64,000 nt of DNA from CATQHW01 sp965243545. Lineage in GTDB: Bacteria > Spirochaetota > Spirochaetia > SZUA-6 > Bin103. The translations under genes and the position numbers were made by a program. The DNA lies in the NCBI GenBank assembly GCA_965243545.1, contig OZ251573.1:2666001-2730000 (forward strand), read 5' to 3'. Of this stretch, positions 32,340 through 42,914 are shown piece after piece. The stretch's first letter is position 1, and each line of letters begins with the position of its first letter. The notes below the pieces were generated by a model that had not been told where the DNA came from, did no database searches, and worked only from the letters and a program-made list of their open reading frames with translations.

Positions 32340-34358
32340 CTAGTCGTTCGGCCACGTTTTCCAGATATGCAGCTCCTCGCGGCTACTGGCGGTCGACGAC
32401 GAAATCCACGGAAAGTACGTATCCGACGACGACGACCACTCGTAGCGGGCGGGGCTGGATGCGTTACCGGGCGTGAACCGCGCCTCGGAGAACGCAAACA
32501 ACCAGCTATCAGGTTCCGGCTGGTGACACCTGCACTGATTGAAACGATTGCCGAACTGCGCATAGTACCGCCCCATAATATCCGCGCTCGTGATCGGCGT
32601 CACCTCCCAATCATTGACGCCGATTCGAATGCGACGAACGCTCTCGACCCTGATCTCGAGTCGGTGTTTTTCGATGACAACCTGCCCGATCCTGTAATAA
32701 TACGTGTCGGGGAAGGAGGTGCCGGGGTTGGCGAGGAGACGTATATAATCCGGCTCGCCGCGGAGCACGCCGTCCCTGATGCGGGACAAATTGAATATAT
32801 CCACCCCGACTGGCACGAGCCTCGGCGCGGGTGGCGCCCCCGGCCTCGGGGTCGGCCGGAGCCGGAATGACTCTACGGTGAACGACCACACCTTGCCGCG
32901 GGTGACGCCGGCTTCGTTCTTTGCGTCCACTCGCCAGGAGTAGAGCCATCCGAACGACAAGCCCGCCGAGTCGCCCATCTTCAGGGAGGTGGACGACGTA
33001 TTGGTCGTCGTTCCATCGGGGTCCGCGACGCTCAGTACGGCGGTGGCGCGCGCCCCTCGCCCGCCGCCGCCTCGGATCGAAACATAGGGCCTGTACGTGT
33101 AGGAGCCCCCGTTCGTCACCGTGAGCGCGGTCACGGCGCCGCCGGCCACCGTAGCTGTCGCGGTGGCCCTGGTCGCTTCGGAGATACCTTCAATCCAGAC
33201 CTCGGGCGCGGACGTGTAGCCGGAGCCCCCGTCCGTCAGCGTAAGCGCAGTCACCGTGCCCTCCGTGAGGCCCCAGTACACGTCGTAGCTGCGAGCGCCG
33301 GGCGCGGCGTCCCAGCTCAAAAGCAGATCAATCGGCACGTGGATCGCCCCGTCGCTCGGCGACGGGTTGCTGACGGCTCCGGGAGGCGTGCCGGTCGCGG
33401 CCGGCGGCGTCGCGGCGGTGGTGAACGACCACACGTTGCCGCGGGTCGTGCCGGCTTCGTTCTTTGCGTCCACCCGCCAGTAGTAGAGCGTATCGGCATC
33501 CAGGTCCGCCGAGGCGGCGATGGTCAAGAAGGTGAACGCGGTGTTGATCGGCGTACCGAGGGCGTCCTTCGTGGCGCCCCAGTACACGTCATAGCTGAGA
33601 GCGCGCGGCGCGGCGGCCCACGTCAAAAGCGGCCCGCCAACCGTCACGCCGGTCGCCCCGTCACTCGGCTGCGGTGTGTCGGCGGCTTCGGGAGGCGTGC
33701 CGGCTGCGGGCGGCGGCGCACCGTCGCCCGGCGGCGGAGCCGGGGCCGGCGGCGCGTCACCGCCGCCCGGCGCCGGACCGGGGGCCGGTGGCGTATCGTC
33801 GCCGCCCGGCGCCGGACCCACGGTCGGCGGCGCGGGCCGCCCGGCGGGGATGGTCGGCGCCACGTCGTCCGGCAGGGTTTTCAGGTCGAAGTCATCCGGC
33901 AGGTCGGTCACTCGCGCTATGCACTGGTCGTTGGTGTCGACCACGCAGCTCGTGCCGTCGGCGCGGCGGCTGAGGACGTACAGACGATTACCGCCGGGGT
34001 AGCGGATCACGATCAGGTAGTACCGCGACTGCTGCGCCTGCTCCGTTCGGCCGTCCGGCATCGACAAGCCGGTCAGCAGCGACTGATTCGCCGGTTCCAG
34101 GCAGGTGGCCGGCGCGGTGTCGCCGCCCATGTGCAGGGTGTCGGCAACGATCGCGCCGTGGATTCCCGCGCCGCGGTCGGACAGCCGGATCGCCGAGTCG
34201 GCGCACGTCGCCTGCCGCCCGGTTGGTGTCGAGGCAGGGCTGCTCCGGGGGCCGGCGTCGTCGGCTCCGGGGGTGACCCCCGCCTCGCAGGCGGCCAGGA
34301 TTGCGGTCAGCGTGAGCAACGGCGCCCACCGTGTCGATCTGAGTCCTGTTGTCTTCAC
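32340..34358 (-). CDS. Large lipoprotein with FN3-like repeats, copy 1
   Basis: A 672-residue surface or periplasmic lipoprotein. Lipobox LAAC is at about residue 23. An N-terminal domain (about 30-165; GAGIHGAI, YYLIVIRYPGGNRLYVLSRR) is shared with the second copy. A Pro/Gly/Asp-rich linker follows, then two fibronectin-III-like modules (W...YDVYWG...LYYWRVDAKNEAGTTRGNVWSF). The second module is interrupted by two GGSGYTSAPEV-type blocks. A C-terminal domain (about 540-672) is unique to this copy. I chose the GTG at 34358 because AAGGAG lies seven bases upstream. Function unknown; adhesion or sugar binding is a guess. Confidence 0.7.
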   Translation of the reverse strand: MKTTGLRSTRWAPLLTLTAILAACEAGVTPGADDAGPRSSPASTPTGRQATCADSAIRLSDRGAGIHGAIVADTLHMGGDTAPATCLEPANQSLLTGLSMPDGRTEQAQQSRYYLIVIRYPGGNRLYVLSRRADGTSCVVDTNDQCIARVTDLPDDFDLKTLPDDVAPTIPAGRPAPPTVGPAPGGDDTPPAPGPAPGGGDAPPAPAPPPGDGAPPPAAGTPPEAADTPQPSDGATGVTVGGPLLTWAAAPRALSYDVYWGATKDALGTPINTAFTFLTIAASADLDADTLYYWRVDAKNEAGTTRGNVWSFTTAATPPAATGTPPGAVSNPSPSDGAIHVPIDLLLSWDAAPGARSYDVYWGLTEGTVTALTLTDGGSGYTSAPEVWIEGISEATRATATATVAGGAVTALTVTNGGSYTYRPYVSIRGGGGRGARATAVLSVADPDGTTTNTSSTSLKMGDSAGLSFGWLYSWRVDAKNEAGVTRGKVWSFTVESFRLRPTPRPGAPPAPRLVPVGVDIFNLSRIRDGVLRGEPDYIRLLANPGTSFPDTYYYRIGQVVIEKHRLEIRVESVRRIRIGVNDWEVTPITSADIMGRYYAQFGNRFNQCRCHQPEPDSWLFAFSEARFTPGNASSPARYEWSSSSDTYFPWISSSTASSREELHIWKTWPND

Positions 34359-34569
34359 GCGCACACTCCTTGCCCGCAACGTCGTCAGCAGACTACGGGT
34401 AATGATGTTCCGCCGGCCGGAGGACTGCAGCCCGTCTGCGCGGGCGGCGCGCGGTGGCCGAGCTGCCGCACGGCGCTGCAGCCCTGCCGTGTTATGATGC
34501 CGTCATAAAACGGCGCAAAATGACGACGAACGTAGCAATCCGTATGCGCGCCCGCCGGTGGGCGCGCGC

Positions 34570-35724
34570 ATGATCCCCTACCGGCCGCGAGATCTGACCG
34601 CGCCGCGTTCCTCCTTCTTTCTGTTCGGACCGCGCGGCACCGGCAAGACCACCTGGGCGCGGCACGAATTTCCGCACGCCCATCGCGTCGATCTGCTCGA
34701 CGAGGCGCTGTATCAGAGCTACTTGGCCGACGCCGGGCGTTTCGCCGGTGAGCTGCGCGCGGTCGATCCCGGCGGCTGGGTGTTCGTGGATGAGATTCAG
34801 CGCCTGCCCGGTCTGCTCAACGAAGTGCACCGCCACGTCGAAGAGCGCGGCCTGCGCTTCATCCTCAGCGGATCGTCGGCGCGCAAGCTGCGGCGCGCGG
34901 GAGTCAACCTGCTGGCCGGGCGCGCGGCCCACACCCGCATGTATCCGTTCCTGCCGCACGAACTGGGCGCCGACTTCGATCTCGAGACCGTGCTCCGGTA
35001 CGGCAGCCTGCCGGTGATCTGGAACGCCGACGACCGGGCGGCGGCGCTGCGCTCCTACGCGCAGCTCTATCTGAAGGAAGAGATCAAGGGCGAGGCGCTG
35101 GTGCGGAACCTGGCCGGCTTCGCGCGCTTCCTGCCGGTTGCGGCGCTGTTCCACGGCCAGACGCTCAACGTCGCCTCCGCGGCGCGCGACGCCGGAGTGA
35201 GCCGCACCACGGTGGCCGGCTACGTCGAAATCCTGGAGGACACGCTGGTAGCGTTCCGGCTGCCGGCGTTCGACTCGCAGTTGCGGGTGCGGGAGCGCCG
35301 GCATCCCAAGCTGTATTGGATCGACCCCGGATTGGCGCGGGCGGCGGCGGGACGCTTTCGAGAGCTCGACCCGCGCGAACGCGGCCCGCTGTTCGAGGGC
35401 TGGATCGCCACGGTGCTGGCCGCCTGCCGCGACTACCGCGGAGCATTCGACGACGTGTACTACTGGGCGCCGGCCGGAGCGCGCGCCACCGAGGTCGACT
35501 TCCTGCTACGCCGCGACGGCGACTTCGCGGCCATCGAGGTCAAGGCGTCGGACCGGCCCCACGACCGCCATCTGGCCGGCCTGCGCGCGGTCGCGCCGCT
35601 GCCGGGCTTGCGGCGCCGGATCCTGATCTACACCGGCCGGCGGCGAATGAAAAGCGCCGACGGGATCGACATCTGGCCCCTCGCGGAGTTTCTCCAAGCC
35701 TTGGAGACCGACCGCCTCTGGTAG
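34570..35724 (+). CDS. AAA_14/DUF4143 ATPase
   Basis: A 384-residue ATPase. Walker A is GPRGTGKTTW (residues 20-29), Walker B VFVDEIQ (71-77), sensor-like FILSGSSARKLRR. The DUF4143 domain follows (about 180-340), with its winged-helix-like segment VASAARDAGVSRTTVAGYVEILEDTLVAFRLP and the nuclease-like EVDFLLRRDGDFAAIEVKAS. These proteins are common and poorly understood. I start at the ATG giving MIPYRPRDL; a GTG four codons earlier is possible. The upstream 211-base gap holds a small inverted repeat, TATGATGCCGTCATA at 34493-34507. It converges with the second repeat-lipoprotein gene. Confidence 0.85.
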   Translation: MIPYRPRDLTAPRSSFFLFGPRGTGKTTWARHEFPHAHRVDLLDEALYQSYLADAGRFAGELRAVDPGGWVFVDEIQRLPGLLNEVHRHVEERGLRFILSGSSARKLRRAGVNLLAGRAAHTRMYPFLPHELGADFDLETVLRYGSLPVIWNADDRAAALRSYAQLYLKEEIKGEALVRNLAGFARFLPVAALFHGQTLNVASAARDAGVSRTTVAGYVEILEDTLVAFRLPAFDSQLRVRERRHPKLYWIDPGLARAAAGRFRELDPRERGPLFEGWIATVLAACRDYRGAFDDVYYWAPAGARATEVDFLLRRDGDFAAIEVKASDRPHDRHLAGLRAVAPLPGLRRRILIYTGRRRMKSADGIDIWPLAEFLQALETDRLW

Positions 35725-35742
35725 CGCGCTTTCGCCAACCAA

Positions 35743-37383
35743 CTAACGGATGGCGGCCCCTGTGGTGAACGACCACACCTCGCTGCTGGTGCGGCCCCAA
35801 ATGTTGTGTGCGTCCACCCGCCAGTAGTAGACCGTTTCGGGCGCCAGATCCGACGAGGCGGCGATCGACTCGCGGGTGCGCGACGTGGTGATGATGTTAT
35901 CCGAGGGGATGTCCTCCAAATCGTTCGTGGCGCCCCACCACAACTCGTAGATGCTGACATTGCCGGACGCGGCGGTCCAACTCAAGACCGGCCCGCGAAC
36001 CGACACGCCGGTCGCCCCGTCGCGCGGCTGCGGGTTGCCGGCAGCGCCGGGAGGCGCGCCGATATCGGGAACACGGGGCGGCGGCGGACTCGGGGCCGGT
36101 GGCGGGCTCACGGGCGGCGGCTCCTCGGCCGGCGGCGGGTCTTCGGCCGGCGGCGCCGCCGGGGCGGCCGCAGTGGTGAACGACCACACGGCGCCACGGG
36201 TCGTGCTGGCCGCGTTTTTTGCGTCCACCCGCCAGTAGTAGAGCGTTTCCGCCGCCAGACTCACTTCAAGAAGATAAGTGGACGTCGAGGAGGTGTTGAT
36301 CGGCGTACCCTTGTCGCTGTCCGCGGCCAGAGCCTTCGTGGTGCCGTAGTACACGTCGTAGCTGAGCGCGCCGGACGCGGCAGCCCAACTCAGGAGCGTC
36401 GAGCCAATCACGCCGGTCGCCCCGTCGCGCGGCTGCGGACTGCTGGCAGCTCCGGGAGGTCCGGTTGCGGGCGGCGGCGCCCCCGGGGCGGCAGTGGTGA
36501 ACGACCACACGGCGCCGCGGGTCGTGCCGGCCGCGTTTTTTGCGTCCACCCGCCAGTAGTAGAGCGTTTCCGCCGCCAGACTCACTTCAAGAAGATAAGT
36601 GGACGTCGAGGAGGTGTTGATCGGCGTACCCTTGTCGCTGTCCGCGGCCAGAGCCTTCGTGGCGCCGTAGTACACGTCGTAGCTGAGCGCGCCCGGCGCG
36701 GCGGCCCAACTCAAGAGCGTCGAGCCAATCACGCCGGTCGCCCCGTCGCGCGGCTGCGGACTGCTGGCAGCTCCGGGAGGCGTGCCGGCCGCGGGCGGCG
36801 GAGCACCGTCGCCCGGCGGCGGACCCGGGGCCGGCGGGCTATCGTCGCCCGGCGGCGGATTCACGGTCGGCGGCGCGGGCCGGCCGGCGGGGATGGTCGG
36901 CGCGATGTCGTCCGGCAGGTCGCCGAGGTCGAAGTCGTCCGGCAGGTCGGTCACTAGCGCTATGCACTGGTCGTTGGTGTCAACCACGCAGCTCGTTCCG
37001 TCGCTACGGCGGCTGAGGACGTACAGACGATTGCCGCCGGGGTAGCGGATCACGATCAGGTAGTACTGCGACTGCCGCACCTGCGCCGTCCGGTCGTCCG
37101 GCATCGACAAGCCGGCCTCAAGCGACCGGTTCGCCGGTTCCATGCAGGTCGCCGGCGCGGTCTCGCCGCCCAGGTGTAGCGTGTCGTCGACGATCGCGCC
37201 ATGGATTCCCGCGCCGCGGTCGGGCAGCCGGATCGCCGAGTCGTCGCACGTGACCTGCGGCTCGGCCGGCGCCGGGGCAGGGAGCTCCGGGGTGACCGTC
37301 GGCGAACAGGCGGCCAGGATTGCGGTCAGCGTGAGCAGGATCGGCGCCCACCGTGCCCATCTGAGTCTCATCGTCGCCGTCAT
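35743..37383 (-). CDS. Large lipoprotein with FN3-like repeats, copy 2
   Basis: A 546-residue paralogue of the protein at 32340. Lipobox LAAC is near residue 26 and is followed by the same N-terminal domain (CDDSAIRLPDRGAGIHGAI). A Pro-rich linker precedes three FN3-like modules (YDVYYGATKAL...YYWRVDAKNAAGTTRGAVWSFTT), the first two nearly identical. There is no C-terminal extra domain. The ATG at 37383 aligns with the GTG start of copy 1; a GTG three codons earlier and an ATG four codons later are alternatives. It lies just downstream of the ATP synthase operon and may have its own promoter. Confidence 0.7.
   Translation of the reverse strand: MTATMRLRWARWAPILLTLTAILAACSPTVTPELPAPAPAEPQVTCDDSAIRLPDRGAGIHGAIVDDTLHLGGETAPATCMEPANRSLEAGLSMPDDRTAQVRQSQYYLIVIRYPGGNRLYVLSRRSDGTSCVVDTNDQCIALVTDLPDDFDLGDLPDDIAPTIPAGRPAPPTVNPPPGDDSPPAPGPPPGDGAPPPAAGTPPGAASSPQPRDGATGVIGSTLLSWAAAPGALSYDVYYGATKALAADSDKGTPINTSSTSTYLLEVSLAAETLYYWRVDAKNAAGTTRGAVWSFTTAAPGAPPPATGPPGAASSPQPRDGATGVIGSTLLSWAAASGALSYDVYYGTTKALAADSDKGTPINTSSTSTYLLEVSLAAETLYYWRVDAKNAASTTRGAVWSFTTAAAPAAPPAEDPPPAEEPPPVSPPPAPSPPPPRVPDIGAPPGAAGNPQPRDGATGVSVRGPVLSWTAASGNVSIYELWWGATNDLEDIPSDNIITTSRTRESIAASSDLAPETVYYWRVDAHNIWGRTSSEVWSFTTGAAIR
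36172..36790 (-). repeat. Two near-identical 321-bp coding repeats
   Basis: The FN3-like modules of lipoprotein copy 2 repeat with a period of 321 bp (107 codons): for example the run of six Ts at 36215-36220 recurs at 36536-36541, and the following 200 or so bases are almost unchanged. A third, diverged module lies at 35760-36060. Confidence 0.85.
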
Positions 37384-37416
37384 ACGCCGCACGATACCAT
37401 TTGAGAGCCGGAGAGG

Positions 37417-37848
37417 CTACCGCCCCGGCGTCCCGGAGGCCGCCCGCCGGTGACTCTGCGCGACCTGCAGCCGCGCGTCCGAGTGCATGAACGCGTGGAG
37501 AGCGGCCTCGAACGCGGCCGTCTCCCCGGTGCGTTCGCGCTCCACGTGCTCCTGCGCCTTCTGCCGGGCGTCCCGCGCCAGCTCCAGATCGATCTCGTGC
37601 GCGTGTTCGGCCGCATCGGCCAACACCACCACGTGGTCGGGCTGCACCTCGATCAGTCCGCCGCCGATGGCGATGAAGCGCGGCTCCTGCCCCGCGATCC
37701 GCACTTCCAGCGCGCCGGGTTTGAGCTTGGACATGAGCGGCGCGTGGTCGGGCAGGATACCCAGGACACCGTCGGCGCCCGGCGCTATCACCATCTCCAC
37801 CGCCGCGTCGAACGCGCGGCGTTCGGTGGTGATCACCTCCAAGCGCAT
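37417..37848 (-). CDS. atpC: F-type ATP synthase epsilon subunit
   Basis: A 143-residue central-stalk subunit. The N-terminal beta-sandwich carries GVLGILPDHAPLMSKLKPGALEVR and FIAIGGGLIEVQPDHVVVLAD; the C-terminal helical hairpin (about 90-125) is present, so ATPase inhibition by the extended form is possible. The last gene of the atp operon. The ATG at 37848 is chosen over a GTG two codons earlier. The gap to atpD is seven bases. Confidence 0.93.
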   Translation of the reverse strand: MRLEVITTERRAFDAAVEMVIAPGADGVLGILPDHAPLMSKLKPGALEVRIAGQEPRFIAIGGGLIEVQPDHVVVLADAAEHAHEIDLELARDARQKAQEHVERERTGETAAFEAALHAFMHSDARLQVAQSHRRAASGTPGR

Positions 37849-37855
37849 CGGCACG

Positions 37856-39286
37856 CTACGCCGCCCCCGCGCCGTTCGACCGGTCCTTGCCGGCCCGCTC
37901 GATCACCTCGTCGACCGCGCCGGCCATGTAGAAGTGCTGTTCGGCAATGTCGTCGAGCTCGCCGTCGAGCAGGCGCTTGAACCCGGCGATGGTGTCGGCG
38001 ACCTGCACGTAGCGGCCCGGCTGGCCCGTGAACTGCTCCGCGACCGACATGGGTTGCGAGAAGAAGCGCTCCATCTTGCGGGCGCGCGCCACCACCTGCT
38101 TGTCGTCCTCGGCCAGCTCGTCGACGCCGAGGATGGCGATGATGTCCTGCAGATCGTTGTGGCGCTGCAGGACCTGCTGCACGCCGCGCGCCACCTGATA
38201 ATGTTCGTCGCCCACCACCAGCGGATCGAGCGCGCGGCTGGTCGACTCCAGCGGATCGACCGCCGGGTAGATGCCCTTCTGGGCTATCGCGCGCTCCAGC
38301 GCGATGGTCGCGTCCAGGTGGGCGAAGGTGGCGACCGGCGCCGGGTCGGTGTAGTCGTCGGCCGGTACGTACACCGCCTGCATACTGGTGATCGATCCCG
38401 CCGTGGTGGAGGTGATCCGCTCCTGCAGCTCGCCCATCTCGGTGCCGAGGGTCGGTTGATAGCCGACCGCGCTCGGCATGCGGCCGAGCAGCGCCGACAC
38501 CTCGGCGCCGCTCATGACGAAGCGGAAGATGTTGTCGATGAACAGCAGCACGTCGCGCCCTTCGTCGCGGAAGTGCTCGGCCATGGTGAGTCCGGTCAGC
38601 GCCACCCGCAGCCGGACGCCGGGCGGCTCGTTCATCTGGCCGAACACCATGGCCAGTTTGTCCAGCACGCCCGCCTCCTGCATCTCCTTGTAGAGCTGCG
38701 TGCCTTCGCGCGTCCGCTCGCCGACGCCGGCGAACACGGAGTAGCCGCCGTGCTCGCGCGCCAGCGAGGCGATCAGCTCCAGGATGATGATGGTCTTGCC
38801 GACCCCGGCGCCGCCGATCACGCCGATCTTGCCGCCGCGGGTAAACGGGGCGATCAGATCGATCACCTTGATGCCGGTCTCGAAGATCGCCTGCTCGGTC
38901 ACCTGTTCGCTGAACCGCGGCGGCGGCCGGTGAATGGGCAGCCGCTCGGCGTCGGCGGCGATCGCCGCTCCGCCGTCGATCGGCCGGCCCAGCACGTTGA
39001 AGATGCGGCCCAGCACCGGCGGGCCGACCGGCGTGGTGATCGCGCCGCCGGAGTCCCGCACCGGCTGGCCGCGGCGCAGCCCGTCGGTGGCGTCCATCGC
39101 CACGCACCGCACCTGATCGCCGCTGAGGTGCTGCTGCACCTCCATGACCAGCGGCTCGCCGTCTTCGCCGCCGCCGGCCTGCGCCTGCAGGGCGTTGTGT
39201 ATCTCCGGCAGCTCGCCGGACGGGAACTCGACGTCGACGACCGCGCCCATGACCTGGGTGATGGTCCCAGTAGCGCCCTCTGCCAT
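37856..39286 (-). CDS. atpD: F-type ATP synthase beta subunit
   Basis: A 476-residue catalytic subunit. The P-loop is GGAGVGKT, the catalytic glutamate region GVGERTREG, the DELSEEN-loop equivalent LGVDELAEDD, and the Walker B strand LLFIDNIFRF. The start is the ATG at 39286 with GGAGGAG upstream. Full length and all motifs present. Forms the catalytic hexamer with AtpA. Confidence 0.97.
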   Translation of the reverse strand: MAEGATGTITQVMGAVVDVEFPSGELPEIHNALQAQAGGGEDGEPLVMEVQQHLSGDQVRCVAMDATDGLRRGQPVRDSGGAITTPVGPPVLGRIFNVLGRPIDGGAAIAADAERLPIHRPPPRFSEQVTEQAIFETGIKVIDLIAPFTRGGKIGVIGGAGVGKTIIILELIASLAREHGGYSVFAGVGERTREGTQLYKEMQEAGVLDKLAMVFGQMNEPPGVRLRVALTGLTMAEHFRDEGRDVLLFIDNIFRFVMSGAEVSALLGRMPSAVGYQPTLGTEMGELQERITSTTAGSITSMQAVYVPADDYTDPAPVATFAHLDATIALERAIAQKGIYPAVDPLESTSRALDPLVVGDEHYQVARGVQQVLQRHNDLQDIIAILGVDELAEDDKQVVARARKMERFFSQPMSVAEQFTGQPGRYVQVADTIAGFKRLLDGELDDIAEQHFYMAGAVDEVIERAGKDRSNGAGAA

Positions 39287-39309
39287 GCTCTCCTCCGCTC
39301 CGTTTTCCG

Positions 39310-40212
39310 TTATGCCGGCGCCTCGGCCAGCGCTTCGGCCCCGCCGACGATGTCGAGTATCTCGGTGGTGATCGCTTCCTGGCGCGCCTTGTTGTAGGCG
39401 CGCGTCAGGTCCTCCACCAGCTCGCCGGCGCTCTGGGTGGCGTTGCGCATGGCCACCATGCGCGCCGAGTGCTCGCTGGCCAGACTCTCCAGGATCGCCT
39501 GATACACCTGCAGCTCCGTGAAGCGCGGCACGATCGTGTTGACCAGCTCGTCGTAGCCCTGCTCGTAGATGTATGGGTTGGTGCGCTCGGGCGAGTCGCA
39601 GTGCAGGAACTCGGCCAGCACGCGGCTGCCCGGATCGCCGGTGCGGACCGGCAGGAGCTGCCGCACCACCGGCTCCTGGCGCAGCACGTTGAGGTAGTCG
39701 CTGTAGGCTATGTAGACGCAATCGACCTCTCTGCTCAGAAAGGCGTCGATCGCCACGCGGGCGATCGGCGCCACGTCCGACTCGCCGGGCCGTCCGGGCA
39801 GGTGGGTGAACTCGGCCAGCAGGTCGTAGCCGCCGCGCAGCAGCTGGTCACGGCCCTTGCGGCCGACCGCTATCGCCTTGACCTGAAACGAGTGGTCCCT
39901 TATGAAGCGGGTCGCCGCGCGCACCACGTTGGCGTTGTAGGCGCCGGCCAGTCCGCGGTCGCCGGTGACCAGCACCAGCCCCGCGGTGCGGGTGGCCGCC
40001 GGCTCGGCCAGCAGCGGGTGATGGTCGCCGCCCACCATCGCCGTCAGGTGGATCAGCACCTCCCACGCCTTGGCGGCATACGGGCGCGACGCCATGGCCT
40101 GATCCTGCGCGCGCTTCATGCGCGACGCCGCCACCAGCTCCATGGCGCGGGTCACCTGCGCGATGTTGCGGACGCTACGGATACGGCGCCGGATCTCGCG
40201 GACCGATGCCAC
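39310..40212 (-). CDS. atpG: F-type ATP synthase gamma subunit
   Basis: A 300-residue rotor shaft. The N-terminal helix VREIRRRIRSVRNIAQVTRAMELVAASRMKRAQ and the C-terminal helix MVAMRNATQSAGELVEDLTRAYNKARQEAITTEILDIVGG are both conserved and pair as the coiled coil. The middle GLVLVTGDRGLAGAYN is the Rossmann-like domain. GTG start, five bases after the atpA stop. Confidence 0.96.
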   Translation of the reverse strand: MASVREIRRRIRSVRNIAQVTRAMELVAASRMKRAQDQAMASRPYAAKAWEVLIHLTAMVGGDHHPLLAEPAATRTAGLVLVTGDRGLAGAYNANVVRAATRFIRDHSFQVKAIAVGRKGRDQLLRGGYDLLAEFTHLPGRPGESDVAPIARVAIDAFLSREVDCVYIAYSDYLNVLRQEPVVRQLLPVRTGDPGSRVLAEFLHCDSPERTNPYIYEQGYDELVNTIVPRFTELQVYQAILESLASEHSARMVAMRNATQSAGELVEDLTRAYNKARQEAITTEILDIVGGAEALAEAPA

Positions 40213-40217
40213 GCCGC

Positions 40218-41780
<1,563 letters not shown>

Positions 41781-41817
41781 CGGCTCGATCTATCCCCGTC
41801 CGTTTTCAGCCGGTCGT

Positions 41818-42345
41818 TCAGTTGGCCCGCCGCAACGCGCCGTCGAGTCCGCGCAACCGCGCGGCGACGGTGCCGTCGATCACCTCGTCCCCGACGCGGA
41901 TGAGCAGCCCGCCGATCACCTGCGGATCGACCTCGTAGCTCACCTGCAGGTCGCCGCCGTACCGTCCCCGGATCGACCGCTCCACCCGCTGCCGCGTCTC
42001 TTCATCAAGGCCGGCGGCGCTGGTCACGGTCGCCAGCCGCGCCGACGGCCCGGCGGTCGCCAGCCGCTCCAGGCCGGCCAGCACGCGCGGCAGGAGCGCC
42101 ACGTCGCGGTTGGAGACCAGCGTGCCGAAGAAGCGCCGCACCGCCGGCGGCGTGTCGGCGGGGATCATCCGCTCCATGCGCCGCTGGCGGTCCGCGAACG
42201 GCGCGCCCCGGTCGTCGAGCGCCGCCGCGGCCGCAGCATCCTCGGCAAGCGCCCGGCTCACCGTTCGCAACGAGCCGATCCACTCCTCCAGCGCGATGCC
42301 GAAGCACGCGCTGGCGTAGCGCTCGGCCAGCTCACCGGGATTCAC
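41818..42345 (-). CDS. atpH: F-type ATP synthase delta subunit
   Basis: A 175-residue peripheral-stalk subunit (OSCP type). The N-terminal helical bundle starts with LAERYASACFGIALEE; the C-terminal block ends VSYEVDPQVIGGLLIRVGDEVIDGTVAARLRGLDGAL, the family signature. GTG start overlapping the atpF stop by four bases. Confidence 0.93.
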   Translation of the reverse strand: MNPGELAERYASACFGIALEEWIGSLRTVSRALAEDAAAAAALDDRGAPFADRQRRMERMIPADTPPAVRRFFGTLVSNRDVALLPRVLAGLERLATAGPSARLATVTSAAGLDEETRQRVERSIRGRYGGDLQVSYEVDPQVIGGLLIRVGDEVIDGTVAARLRGLDGALRRAN

Positions 42346-42836
42346 TCATCACCGCCGACGTCGGCCAGCACGCGGTCGACCAGCGCCCGATGCGCCGCCG
42401 GGTCGACCGCTTCGGCGATCACCTTGCGGGCGATCAGCAGCCCCAGCTCGCCCGCCTCACGCCGCAGGGCTGCGGTGACCTGTTCGCGTTCGCGCTCCGC
42501 GTCTTCACGCGCGCGCGCCTTGATCCGCTCCGCCTCCTCGCGGGCGGCCTGCAGCACCTCGCCGCGCATCCGTTCGGTCGCCTCGGCGGCGACGCGCGCC
42601 TGCTGCTGCGCCTCTTCCCGGGCGGCGGCGAGCTCCCGCTCGAAGTCGGCGCGCTGGCCCTGCGCTTCCTGCTGCGCGCGGTCGGCGGCCTCCAGCCCGT
42701 CGGCGATCTTCCGCCGCCGGCGGTCGAGCACGGCCAGGACCGGCTTGTACAGGAACAGCCGCAACAGCACGACCAGAATGATGAAGTTGAGCGCGTAGAC
42801 GACCATTCCCCACGGCGCGATTCCGAGCGCTTTCAT
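42342..42836 (-). CDS. atpF: F-type ATP synthase b subunit
   Basis: A 164-residue stator subunit: one N-terminal membrane helix (about residues 8-28, GMVVYALNFIILVVLLRLFLY) with the KPVLAVLDRRRRKI start of the stalk, then a long charged coiled coil to the C-terminus. Only one b gene is present, not a b/b' pair. Overlaps atpH. Confidence 0.94.
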   Translation of the reverse strand: MKALGIAPWGMVVYALNFIILVVLLRLFLYKPVLAVLDRRRRKIADGLEAADRAQQEAQGQRADFERELAAAREEAQQQARVAAEATERMRGEVLQAAREEAERIKARAREDAEREREQVTAALRREAGELGLLIARKVIAEAVDPAAHRALVDRVLADVGGDE

Positions 42837-42850
42837 CCGCTACGACCCCA

Positions 42851-42880
42851 CTGTCCTATCGTCCCCTGTCCTATCGTCCC
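42851..42880. repeat. 15-bp exact tandem repeat between atpE and atpF
   Basis: CTGTCCTATCGTCCC occurs twice without a gap (42851-42865, 42866-42880) and a looser third version follows at about 42885. It occupies much of the 78-base atpE-atpF spacer; no function is evident. Confidence 0.9.
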
Positions 42881-42914
42881 GCCGTGTCCTGCGACCCATC
42901 GCCTGCCGGCCGCC

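Noticed and set aside
34493..34507. Inverted repeat TATGATGCCGTCATA as an operator
   Set aside because: Only five bases pair on each side and it lies about 60 bases before the ATPase start with no promoter clearly linked; too weak to annotate as a site.
36210..36225. T-run as a possible terminator
   Set aside because: The six-T run lies inside the repeated FN3-like coding module and has no stem before it.
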